Assembly (NCBI GenBank): GCA_947496555.1 | Contig: CANMDH010000040.1 | Span: 1 to 50,982, forward strand | Direction of reading: 5' to 3' | DNA: 50,982 bases | Source of the DNA: an uncultured Aquimarina sp. | GTDB lineage: Bacteria; Bacteroidota; Bacteroidia; Flavobacteriales; Flavobacteriaceae | In this document: positions 42,562-50,880 of the stretch, one piece after another | Numbering within the stretch: position 1 is the stretch's first letter | Layout of the letters: the number at the start of each line of letters is the position of its first letter | Program-made: the position numbers and the translations under genes | Notes under the pieces: generated by a model | The model's input: the letters and a program-made list of their open reading frames with translations, nothing else | What the model was told of the DNA's origin: nothing | Databases searched by the model: none

Positions 42562-43044
42562 TTATAGAGAAGCATTAGGATTATCTCTTTTAAAACTAAA
42601 GACATCAGTCCATTCGCCGGTTTTTACATCATTATTATATCTTTCGGCTTTAAAAAGTTTATTGTTTCTATACAACAAGCTGTATCCTTCTTTTTTATTA
42701 TTTTTATATTGATACTTACGGGTTATTTTGGCCGCAATATCGTAAATAATCCACCAATTTTCGGCTTTATCATCTATAAAATGCCCTTCTTTAAGTAGTT
42801 TACCCTGGTTTGAGTAGAAGTACCAATAGCCCTTCTTTTTATTGTTTTCGAAATGCCCCTCTTTTGAAACCTTACCATTTTCATGATAAAAATACCAGAA
42901 ATCCACTTTAGTTTCTCCTGATTTCCAGCCCTGACTCTTCACAGCTCCATTAGTATAATGATCATAATGATACTTTTTCTGAGAAAAAGAGAGATTTACT
43001 GAAAAAAAGAGTATTAGTGCAATAATAAATATTTTCTGAATCAT
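42562..43044 (-). CDS. Secreted MORN-repeat (YwqK-type) protein
   Basis: About 160 residues from the ATG at 43044 (MIQKIFIIALI); a GTG three codons earlier is also possible. A signal peptide (1-22, ending SFSQ) is followed by five to six MORN_2 repeats of about 22 residues (NGKVSKEGHFENNKKKGYWY and NQGKLLKEGHFIDDKAENWW, quoted in part). Proteins of this type are often labelled YwqK antitoxin, but here the signal peptide suggests an envelope role. It heads the glycosyltransferase unit. Confidence 0.82.
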   Translation of the reverse strand: MIQKIFIIALILFFSVNLSFSQKKYHYDHYTNGAVKSQGWKSGETKVDFWYFYHENGKVSKEGHFENNKKKGYWYFYSNQGKLLKEGHFIDDKAENWWIIYDIAAKITRKYQYKNNKKEGYSLLYRNNKLFKAERYNNDVKTGEWTDVFSFKRDNPNASL

Positions 43045-43123
43045 AATGATCACTTTATATGCTGTCTTAGACGAAATTGATTCGTGATACTAACAAAGTT
43101 TATTAAAGGTACTAAATAAAAAA

Positions 43124-43156
43124 GCACCCTATTCTTTATGATGAAGAATAGGGTGC
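43124..43156. terminator. Bidirectional-looking terminator hairpin
   Basis: GCACCCTATTCTT and AAGAATAGGGTGC form a perfect 13-base stem. It lies downstream of the iron-sulfur gene on the minus strand, with A- and T-rich flanks on both sides. Confidence 0.85.
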
Positions 43157-43186
43157 CTATCGATTTTTTTATATTCTAAATTTTTA

Positions 43187-44785
43187 TTATTTCTTATTCA
43201 CATAATCCATTAAGTCAACATCATTGCCAAGTAGAATCTCGTTCGAACTAATTCTACCCTCTAATTTGTCATTTTCTAATTTAAGCACCCCTCTTGGGCA
43301 AACTGCAGAACAGATACCACAACCTACACAGCTTGATCGTACGATGTTTTCTCCTTTTTGGGCATATGCACGAACGTCGATTCCCATTTCGCAATAAGTA
43401 GAACAGTTTCCGCAAGAGATACACTGTCCGCCATTGGTGGTAATTCTAAATTTTGAGAATAATCGTTGCTGGAAACCTAAAATCGCGGCCATTGGACAGC
43501 CAAATCTACACCAAGCACGATTACCAAGAATAGGGTAAAAACCGGTACCAATCACGCCAGAGAAGATAGATCCAATCAAAAATCCATATGAAGATCTAAG
43601 GGTTTCTGCCTTTACAAAAAAGATTTTACTGGCGTCACCAAATACATGAATACCTATTAATAGCATTATCACTGCAAAATATCCTATAGCTCCATATTGG
43701 GCATCTTTACCAAGTTCTTTTCTTTTGAAAATCATTACACCGGCAAAAATGAAGGTAAGAAATCCTGCTACACTCATTAAAAATACATTTTTGGTAAGCC
43801 AATATTTGTTTGGATCGTATCCCAGATAGGTGTAGACTACCGCAGTAGTCATAACCACCGCAAATACCAATACCGTATGGATTAACCATCTTTCTAGTTT
43901 CCATGCGCTTACTTTTTTACTTGATAATTGTCTGAAAGCGTCTCCGGCAGTTTCAGCAAGTCCGCCACAACCACACACCCAAGAGCAATACCATCTTTTC
44001 CCATATTTGTATGTAAGAATAGGAGTGATGATAAATATAGAAGCAACTCCAAAGATTAATAATGCCAATCCAACATTACCCGCATCAATAAATTCATTGA
44101 TTCTATATTGCTCGAAATTATAATAATTAAGAGGCCAAATGTTTTTAAGATCGTAGTACGGTAGTTTGAAAGTTTCAGAATTTAATCTGGCCATAAATTC
44201 TGGGATAAGAAATGCAAATCCCAATTGAAAAAACATAACAGACACGGTACGGATTTGCTGATATTTGTTGTGTCTATATTTCAAGATAAACTTATATCCA
44301 AAAGCAATGATAGCGATGGTATATAAGGTGCCATATACAAACCATTGACTAGCTGGATTGCCACTTAATATCCTACTAAGTGGGTCAAACAAAGCGACTA
44401 ATCCTGTATTGGCTTCACCATTGGTGCCTAACCCAAGCAATTCTGCTTTAAAATATAATACAATATAAAAAGCAGTTAAACCAACTCCGGTAAGCCACCC
44501 GATCGCACCTCTTGATGAGATGGATTTAAACCAAACTCCATCGTTTTTTATTCCTTCTAGTTTTGTGAGATAGGCATTATTGGCAAATAGGATGGTTCCT
44601 ACGGTAATTAATCCTAAAGATATCGTTAGGAATACTCCTTGATTGGGTAAACCAGTATTAAATAGTGCCAAGGCCAGTACAAAAAATCCTATAAAACCAA
44701 TTGCTAATGCAATTTTTTGCGTTGTAGAAATCCCTTTGGCTTCGGGATTGGCAAGGGACATGCTATGATTTAATTTATTACTCAT
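43187..44785 (-). CDS. Membrane polyferredoxin (NapH/NosR-like)
   Basis: A 532-residue membrane protein with about eight hydrophobic segments. Two 4Fe-4S ferredoxin motifs are near the C-terminus (CISCGNCSTYC and CVGCGICSAVC), and the membrane part holds two CxxxCP-like or related motifs (WYCSWVCGC and AWCRFGCPM) known from NapH, NosR and CcoG proteins. It should pass electrons between the quinone pool or a reductase and a partner. The upstream gene is an FAD reductase (58-base gap), so I infer an electron-transfer pair. No nitrate or nitrous-oxide reductase is nearby. A terminator follows. Confidence 0.85.
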   Translation of the reverse strand: MSNKLNHSMSLANPEAKGISTTQKIALAIGFIGFFVLALALFNTGLPNQGVFLTISLGLITVGTILFANNAYLTKLEGIKNDGVWFKSISSRGAIGWLTGVGLTAFYIVLYFKAELLGLGTNGEANTGLVALFDPLSRILSGNPASQWFVYGTLYTIAIIAFGYKFILKYRHNKYQQIRTVSVMFFQLGFAFLIPEFMARLNSETFKLPYYDLKNIWPLNYYNFEQYRINEFIDAGNVGLALLIFGVASIFIITPILTYKYGKRWYCSWVCGCGGLAETAGDAFRQLSSKKVSAWKLERWLIHTVLVFAVVMTTAVVYTYLGYDPNKYWLTKNVFLMSVAGFLTFIFAGVMIFKRKELGKDAQYGAIGYFAVIMLLIGIHVFGDASKIFFVKAETLRSSYGFLIGSIFSGVIGTGFYPILGNRAWCRFGCPMAAILGFQQRLFSKFRITTNGGQCISCGNCSTYCEMGIDVRAYAQKGENIVRSSCVGCGICSAVCPRGVLKLENDKLEGRISSNEILLGNDVDLMDYVNKK

Positions 44786-44843
44786 TTTTTTGTATTTTTT
44801 TAAATGATCTAAGAGGTTTTCAAAACCTATAAAGTCTTATTTT

Positions 44844-46145
44844 TTATACTGTTTGTAGTTGTGATTTTTGATAAGCCGAAAGGATTTCAGACTCATGTTT
44901 TTTGTACAATTCCGGATCAAAATTGGCTTCCGGTAAATGTTGCATCACATAGTCTACATCCCTTTTTTCATTTAGCCAACGGTCAAATATTTCGTGACGC
45001 ATTCGTATTCCGAAAGTATTGATTCCCAAAAATTCTTTGGTGTCTTTGCGATACGATACGGTGATGCATTTAGTATCATCTTCATGTATCCAATGAAATT
45101 GTTGCTCATATTCTTTGGGTTGACCAAATACCCAACCATAGGTTTGATATTCGATATCCATAAATTTTGCACTGTTAAACCAATGTCCTGGTTTATATTC
45201 AATTCTGTTTCCACAGATGGTTTGTGCTACCGTTTCACCCATCATACGACCTGTATACCAAACGGCTTCTATTGGGCGACGCAGGCCGATAGCTTCATGC
45301 TGTTCTGCACAATCACCTATTGCATATATATTTGGGATATTGGTCTCTAGAAACCGATTTACTTTTACTCCACGGCCTAATTCGATCCCAGAGTCTTTTA
45401 AGAAATCCACGTTTGGCGATACTCCAGGAGTAAGTCCTACTACATCACAATCGATTACTTCTCCTGTTTCTTGTACTACAATACCCTTGGCTTTGCCGTT
45501 CTCATCAGAAATGATTTCTTTTAAGTTTACTCCTAGCCGCAGATCAATATGATGATTCTTGATATGTCTATTGATCATTCCACTTTCTCCAGGTGGAAGT
45601 ACAACGTTCCAGAAACTTTCTTCTCGTACCAAAAAAGTAACCGGGATTCCTCGAGAATGAAGCATTTCTACCAATTCTATACCAATTAATCCTCCGCCAA
45701 CAACAACGGCATGTTTACAGACTTTGTTATTGGGAGCATGTTTTTCGAGATTTTCGAGGTCTTGTTTGTGATACATCCCCATCACGCCATCAAGATCTTG
45801 GCCTGGCCATCCAAATTTATTGGGTTTAGAGCCTACAGCAATAATAAGTTTGTCATACTTCATGGTCTCTCCGTCTGAAAAAACCAATTCGTTTGCTTGA
45901 TGATTTACTTTGGAAACAAAGCCACTTTTAAGTTCGATGCTGTTTTTCTCCCAAAACCAGTTTTCATAGGGCTGCGTATGTTCAAATTTCATATGTCCCA
46001 TGTACACATACATAAGTGCAGTTCGGGAAAAGAAATATTCAGTTTCGGCAGAAATTATGGTAATTCTCTTATCCGACATTTTACGGATATGCCTTGCAGC
46101 AGATACTCCTGAAATTCCATTTCCGATAATTACAATATGTTCCAT
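44844..46145 (-). CDS. NAD(P)/FAD-dependent oxidoreductase (rubredoxin/nitrite-reductase-like)
   Basis: A 433-residue pyridine-nucleotide-disulfide-type reductase without the redox disulfide. It has the FAD motif IIGNGISGVSAARHI (5-19), the NAD motif VVVGGGLIGIELVEML and IYAIGDCAEQHE for the flavin ring. It resembles rubredoxin reductase, NirB and ferredoxin reductases. It should oxidise NAD(P)H and reduce an iron-sulfur protein. The adjacent polyferredoxin is a plausible partner, and both probably share a transcript. Confidence 0.9.
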   Translation of the reverse strand: MEHIVIIGNGISGVSAARHIRKMSDKRITIISAETEYFFSRTALMYVYMGHMKFEHTQPYENWFWEKNSIELKSGFVSKVNHQANELVFSDGETMKYDKLIIAVGSKPNKFGWPGQDLDGVMGMYHKQDLENLEKHAPNNKVCKHAVVVGGGLIGIELVEMLHSRGIPVTFLVREESFWNVVLPPGESGMINRHIKNHHIDLRLGVNLKEIISDENGKAKGIVVQETGEVIDCDVVGLTPGVSPNVDFLKDSGIELGRGVKVNRFLETNIPNIYAIGDCAEQHEAIGLRRPIEAVWYTGRMMGETVAQTICGNRIEYKPGHWFNSAKFMDIEYQTYGWVFGQPKEYEQQFHWIHEDDTKCITVSYRKDTKEFLGINTFGIRMRHEIFDRWLNEKRDVDYVMQHLPEANFDPELYKKHESEILSAYQKSQLQTV

Positions 46146-46602
46146 ATAAGATGAGTGTTGGTTGTCAATATTTATAAAAGAGCGATCGCTTGGATAAGTA
46201 AGTCGATCATAAATATAAGAACTTAAGTCATTGGTTTAATTTAGAATGAGTCTAAAAACCAATAACTTCTGTAAGGAATTGAATCACTTTACGAACGTGT
46301 TTGTCACCAAAAACCTGAGATAAATAAAAAGTGAAATAGTTTGTAAGTTGCTGATTTACCGTTCGACTTAATGCTCGTTGCAGCGCTAAATTTTAACATT
46401 TTAGAATTCAGTTTTTACTATAGACTGATAAAAAAATTGGATTATCTGTTATGAATCATATAGAACTTTACTACGTCATCCCGAATTTATTTCAGGATCT
46501 CATATGGTAAGATCTGACTATTATTAATGAGATGCTGAAATAAATTCAGCATGACGAACATATCATGATAAATACGGGTATTTAATTTAAAAAAATAGAA
46601 CA
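46146..46602. other. Intergenic region with a palindromic repeat
   Basis: The 457 bases contain the 46474-46556 repeat and no recognised coding frame or RNA. The stretch 46180-46430 is featureless apart from the small palindrome GCGATCGC. No clear promoter box was identified for the downstream DUF547 gene. Confidence 0.55.
46474..46556. repeat. Palindromic repeat of the CGTCATCCCGAATTTATTTC type
   Basis: The 30-base arms at 46474-46503 and 46527-46556 pair with four mismatches (CGTCATCCCG... versus CGTCATGCTG...). Each arm also has its own small hairpin (CCTGAAATAAATTCGGG and GCTGAAATAAATTCAGC), and the mismatches keep those intact, which suggests that the small hairpins are under selection. 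Confidence 0.8.
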
Positions 46603-47313
46603 ATGAAAAAGATAACAATCATTTTAATACTGCTCATAGCGCAATTGGGATTTTCGCAAAGTACGGCTGATTTTTTTACCAAAGCCGACGCGTTTTTTAA
46701 GTCCTATGTGGTTAATGGAAGAGTAAAATACAATGCCATTAAAAAGGACCCCGTAGTCTTAGATGAACTATTAAATATGGCTTCTACTATTAATGTATCT
46801 ACAAGCCAACCCAAAACATATCAGGCATTTTATGTCAATGCATATAACCTGGCGGTCATTAAAGGTATTGTAAATAAATACCCTGTAAAATCACCCAAGA
46901 GCATTAAAGGTTTCTTTGATAAAACCACCTATAATTTGGGAGGAAAAGTAACAACCCTTAATGATTTGGAAAATAAAATATTACGTAAAAAATTTCCAAA
47001 CGAAGCACGGTTTCACTTTGCATTGGTGTGTGCAGGATTAGGATGTCCTCCTATTATTGCCGAAGCATATAAACCTTCAATACTAGAAAAACAATTGCAA
47101 CGCCAAACGGTTAAAGCATTAAATAATCCTAATTTCATTAGAGTAAAAGGGAAGAAAGTACAACTATCTCAAATCTTTGAGTGGTACAAAGAAGATTTTA
47201 CGCGTAACGGATCAGAGATTGACTTTGTCAATACATTCAGAAAAGAAAAAATTCCTTCTGGGGGCAAAGTATCCTATTATCCGTATGACTGGAGCTTAAA
47301 TCAAACCAAATAA
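46603..47313 (+). CDS. DUF547 domain secreted protein
   Basis: A 236-residue protein with a signal peptide (1-19, ending GFSQ) and a DUF547 domain: FYVNAYNLAVIKGI, TYNLGGKVTTLNDLEN, then the conserved ALVCAGLGCPP and the late FEWYKEDF. The domain is common in secreted proteins of marine bacteria and some plants; its function is unknown, though a papain-like or transglutaminase-like fold has been suggested. It heads a group of four envelope genes. Confidence 0.9.
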   Translation: MKKITIILILLIAQLGFSQSTADFFTKADAFFKSYVVNGRVKYNAIKKDPVVLDELLNMASTINVSTSQPKTYQAFYVNAYNLAVIKGIVNKYPVKSPKSIKGFFDKTTYNLGGKVTTLNDLENKILRKKFPNEARFHFALVCAGLGCPPIIAEAYKPSILEKQLQRQTVKALNNPNFIRVKGKKVQLSQIFEWYKEDFTRNGSEIDFVNTFRKEKIPSGGKVSYYPYDWSLNQTK

Positions 47314-47418
47314 TTTTTCAATAGTAATTAATACTCGCAATATGTATGCAATAGTAAAGAGTTCATGCAAGAATGAACGCTTTAACAGAATACGTATGGC
47401 AAACAAAAATCTTAGAAA

Positions 47419-48294
47419 ATGAAAACGCAACAAATTTTATTAACTGCACTTAGTCTTTTTGTATTCACCATTGGATTTGCACAAGATCAAGAAGATGATC
47501 AAGGATCGGTAATTCAAACATTAACGCCTTCAAAATTAATTGGTAAGGGGCAATACGATATCAAATGGTTTAATAATTTATATACACAAACCGAAAGTAC
47601 ATTTAGCGAAGGGGACGAACCCAGACAAACTTTTTTTACATCTACACTCGAGGCATATACAGGAGTAGGAACGAACAAACGCTGGAATCTTGGGGTGATT
47701 CTAGAGTTTAGATCCAATGTGGTGGCAGATCGAGATGCACTCGAAGTGTTTCAGTTTGATGGAGAAAGTGGCACAGCCAGATCTGGGTTTACCTCTTTTG
47801 CACCATCGGTAAAGTTTGTACCGCTTAAAAATGTAAACAACTTCTCGATCCAGAGTTCATTCTTTATCCCATTGGTAGATAATGAAACAGAAGATGGTGT
47901 TTTCCTGGATCAAAACGGATTTATCTGGCAAAACAGATTCTTTTATGATCATACCTTTACGGGTAACAAGTTTCAATTGTTTGCTGAGGTTAATTCTGAG
48001 CTCAATTTTGGTGAAGAGGAAGACAGTTTTGCAAATAACAGTCTTAGATTAACACCTGGTGTATTTTTTAGTTACTTCCCGAGCTCAAAGTTTACGGTGT
48101 TGGCATTGGCACAGCATTCAGAGTTGATCGATCTGGGCAATGATTTTGATCAAAGTTTTACGGCACTTGGTGGCGGTGCTAAATATCAGTTAACCAAAGA
48201 GCTTAATGTAGAGGCACTGTATACCAACTTTGTAGATGGTAGCAACACGGGGCTGGGAGAGACATTTAATATAGGATTAAGAGCCGTATTTTAA
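47419..48294 (+). CDS. Outer-membrane beta-barrel-like protein
   Basis: A 291-residue protein with a signal peptide (1-21, ending GFAQ). The rest is a regular alternation of strands with aromatic ends (NLGVILEFRS, SIQSSFFIPLV, FQLFAEVNSELNF, LNVEALYTNFV) and a terminal aromatic residue (F291), as expected of a small outer-membrane barrel. The protein is acidic. No specific family is recognised. It is 33 bases upstream of the GH113 gene, so they are likely one unit. Confidence 0.8.
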   Translation: MKTQQILLTALSLFVFTIGFAQDQEDDQGSVIQTLTPSKLIGKGQYDIKWFNNLYTQTESTFSEGDEPRQTFFTSTLEAYTGVGTNKRWNLGVILEFRSNVVADRDALEVFQFDGESGTARSGFTSFAPSVKFVPLKNVNNFSIQSSFFIPLVDNETEDGVFLDQNGFIWQNRFFYDHTFTGNKFQLFAEVNSELNFGEEEDSFANNSLRLTPGVFFSYFPSSKFTVLALAQHSELIDLGNDFDQSFTALGGGAKYQLTKELNVEALYTNFVDGSNTGLGETFNIGLRAVF

Positions 48295-48327
48295 TTAAAA
48301 TTGTATTTTCAGCGGTAAAAAAACAAC

Positions 48328-49326
48328 ATGAAGAAGGTTTTTCTACTGCTGCTTATTGTAATTTTTTCAAGCTGTTCTGGCCAACAACCCAAAATTAACG
48401 GAGTAAGTTTTGTAGGTTCTCCCAAGGAAATTAGTCCCAAAGCTATCGAACCTGTGGTGCAGGTAAATGCCAATTGGGCGGCGGTAATGCCCTTTGGATT
48501 TTTAAGAAATCTAGAAACGCCAACAGTCGTTTTTAATATCGAAAGACAATGGTGGGGAGAACGGCTAGACGGTGCCAAAAGAACCATCGAATTGCTTAAC
48601 GAAAAAGGAATTAAGGTAATGCTGAAACCCCAGATATGGGTATGGCGCGGCGAGTTTACCGGAAACATAAAAATGAATTCTGAAGAACAATGGAAGGAAT
48701 TAGAAAAATCATACAAAGAGTTTATAATGCTATACGCGCAATTGGCCAAAGAGATGAACGTTCCTATCCTATGTATAGGTACCGAGCTGCATACGTTTGT
48801 GCAAACAAGGCCCGCGTATTGGAGCGAGCTCATCAAAGAAATCAGATCTGTGTATAAAGGAAAACTAACGTATGCCGAAAACTGGGATCAGATTGCCAGG
48901 GTACCTTTTTGGAAGGAACTTGATTACATTGGGATCGATGCCTATTTTCCGGTGGCGCAAAGTCACACCCCAAGTATCGAGGAGCTAAGAACCGGCTGGC
49001 AAAAGCATAAAACTAACATTATGAAATTAAAAGATACCGTTGATAAACCCGTGTTGTTTACCGAATATGGCTACCGAAGCGTTCACTATACCGGTAAAGA
49101 ACCCTGGGATTCTAATAGAGTAGCGGGTAATTTTAATTTTGAAGCTCAAAATAATGCCCTTACGGCACTGTACCAGGAGTTTTGGAACGAATCCTGGTTT
49201 GCAGGAGGCTTCCTATGGAAATGGTTCCACAATCACAATGAGGTAGGTGGAAAAACTAATAATCGGTTTACAATACAAAATAAACCTTCAGAAAAAATTA
49301 TAAAAGAGTTTTACTCGACACATTGA
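48328..49326 (+). CDS. GH113-like glycoside hydrolase lipoprotein
   Basis: A 332-residue lipoprotein (lipobox FSSC, C16) with a TIM-barrel hydrolase domain resembling GH113 beta-mannanases. The proposed acid/base is E153 (CIGTELHTF) and the nucleophile E246 (LFTEYGYRS); GIDAYFPVA and FLWKW are also characteristic. In the family the enzyme cuts beta-1,4-mannan or related chains. It should be anchored on the outer membrane or periplasmic side. There is no SusC/SusD pair nearby, so this is not a classical polysaccharide utilisation locus. Confidence 0.86.
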   Translation: MKKVFLLLLIVIFSSCSGQQPKINGVSFVGSPKEISPKAIEPVVQVNANWAAVMPFGFLRNLETPTVVFNIERQWWGERLDGAKRTIELLNEKGIKVMLKPQIWVWRGEFTGNIKMNSEEQWKELEKSYKEFIMLYAQLAKEMNVPILCIGTELHTFVQTRPAYWSELIKEIRSVYKGKLTYAENWDQIARVPFWKELDYIGIDAYFPVAQSHTPSIEELRTGWQKHKTNIMKLKDTVDKPVLFTEYGYRSVHYTGKEPWDSNRVAGNFNFEAQNNALTALYQEFWNESWFAGGFLWKWFHNHNEVGGKTNNRFTIQNKPSEKIIKEFYSTH

Positions 49327-49352
49327 TGAGATGTACATTAAGAAATTTAAAG

Positions 49353-49475
49353 TTTCCTCTCCCAGATGAAGAGGATTAAGGTGAGGGTTTTCGATATGGG
49401 AATCGCATCCCCGACCCTTCCCAAAAGGAAGGGTGCTAAAAGTCCTTCCTTCAGGGAAGGATTTAGGATGGGATA
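49353..49475. repeat. Cluster of short inverted repeats (CCTTCCTT/AAGGATTAGG type)
   Basis: Three related palindromes: TTTCCTCTCCCAGATGAAGA (49353 on), ACCCTTCCCAAAAGGAAGGG (49414-49433) and TCCTTCCTTCAGGGAAGGAT (49443-49462), the last followed by TTAGGATGGG. I recall such sequences as interspersed repeats in flavobacterial genomes. They lie in the 229-base gap before the Omp85 gene. Confidence 0.7.
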
Positions 49476-49555
49476 ATTGTACAGTAAAATCAACGCTATT
49501 TAAAACTAGAGCCTAATTAATTTATTAGTAAACAATCAACTGAAATTTAGAAGCT

Positions 49556-50812
49556 GTGAAAACAACCTTTACTCTTTTCATCTTACTTATAACCAGCGTC
49601 GTCCTGGCACAAGAAAATGTGATCACCGACATTGTGGTGCAAGGAAATAAGAAGACCAAAACTTCGGCTTTGATCAAGCTTACCAGTATTAATACAGGCG
49701 AAGTGCTAGACTCACTGCTGATCGAAAAAGATATTAAACGACTTAAAAGACTACCATCGATCGCCCATGCGTATTACCAGGTGCACGAAAAAGATGGCGG
49801 TTACCAGGTGGTCTACGGAGTTGAAGAAAACTTTACCATCATACCATCTGCCAATGTATATACCACCAACGATGATGAATTTGCCTTTCGCCTGGGGTTG
49901 TACGAGTTTAATTTGCTTGGGCGAAACATCACGATTGGAGGGATCTATCAAAATGATATTTATCCCTCGTATATGGCGAACATACGAGCGCCGTTTTTGT
50001 TTGGTAAAAAAACAGGGTTGGCTTTTAATTATAGCAACATCACTACCGAAGAACCTGTGTTTTTGGAGAATGGTACGGCAGATTATAAATATAATAACAC
50101 CTCGTACGAGATTTTGGGATTGTATCAGTTTAACCTGCAAAACCGGATCGAATTGGGGATCAATTACTTTAACGAAGATTATGAATATAAAGAAGGCGCA
50201 ACCGACCCTGAGGTCCCTCAGGATTTTGATGTAAATAAGCTGTTGTACAAATTTATATATGAGTACAACAACCTTAATTTTGACTACCAGTATGTCTCTG
50301 GATTTCGAAGTATCCTAAATGCTCAATATGTGGTAAGTACCGAAGACGTATTGCCAGACTTTTTTATCTGGTGGAATGACTTTTTGTACTACAAACGGAT
50401 TGGTAAAAAAGGCAATTGGGCCTCGAGGCTTCGATTTGGATTAGCAAACAATGATGAATCACCTTTTGCTCCCTTTGCTGTAGACAATAACCTGAATATT
50501 CGTGGAGTAGGAAATGTGATTGATCGTGGTACCGGGGTGATTGTACTTAATACAGAATATCGCCATACGCTGTATGAGAAAAACTGGTTTGTACTGCAAA
50601 GCAATGTGTTTGTAGACGGTGGTAGCTGGCGTAACCCCGGGGGAGACCTGGGTGATTTTGGCGATTCGCAAAACTTTAGGCTCTATCCTGGTGTGGGGCT
50701 ACGCTTTATGCATAAGAAGATCTTTAATGCCATTTTTAGAATCGACTACGGCTACGGCGTTACCGAAGATGCTACCAACGGTTTCGTATTTGGAATTGGG
50801 CAGTATTTTTAG
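49556..50812 (+). CDS. Omp85-family outer-membrane protein with one POTRA domain
   Basis: A 418-residue protein with a signal peptide (1-18, ending VLAQ), one POTRA-like domain (ITDIVVQGNKKTKTSALIKL, about 23-95) and a C-terminal D15-type beta barrel (about 100-418) that ends in aromatic F (FGIGQYF). The barrel has NLNIRGVGNVIDRGTGVIVL, an RGxG-type motif like the lid/VRGY motif of the family. It is much shorter than BamA (one POTRA instead of five), so it is a TamA-like or patatin-linked type with an unknown substrate. The start is a GTG at 49556. It ends 68 bases from the window-end repeat. Confidence 0.85.
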   Translation: MKTTFTLFILLITSVVLAQENVITDIVVQGNKKTKTSALIKLTSINTGEVLDSLLIEKDIKRLKRLPSIAHAYYQVHEKDGGYQVVYGVEENFTIIPSANVYTTNDDEFAFRLGLYEFNLLGRNITIGGIYQNDIYPSYMANIRAPFLFGKKTGLAFNYSNITTEEPVFLENGTADYKYNNTSYEILGLYQFNLQNRIELGINYFNEDYEYKEGATDPEVPQDFDVNKLLYKFIYEYNNLNFDYQYVSGFRSILNAQYVVSTEDVLPDFFIWWNDFLYYKRIGKKGNWASRLRFGLANNDESPFAPFAVDNNLNIRGVGNVIDRGTGVIVLNTEYRHTLYEKNWFVLQSNVFVDGGSWRNPGGDLGDFGDSQNFRLYPGVGLRFMHKKIFNAIFRIDYGYGVTEDATNGFVFGIGQYF

Positions 50813-50880
50813 GTTTTTTACAGTGAGTAAACTTACCCGGGAATAAAGAATTATGTTGTAATTTTATTGGTGTAAAATTA

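Noticed and set aside
42562-43044. YwqK-type protein as an antitoxin
   Set aside because: The MORN-repeat protein has a signal peptide and no toxin neighbour; the antitoxin label does not fit.
47341-47358. TATGTATGCAATAGTAA resembling the end-repeat core GTATGCAATAGT
   Set aside because: Shared stretch is only 12 bases, with no palindrome or further similarity; chance is likely.
48328-49326. Polysaccharide utilisation locus around the GH113 gene
   Set aside because: No SusC/SusD pair, sensor or other glycosidase is in the neighbourhood.
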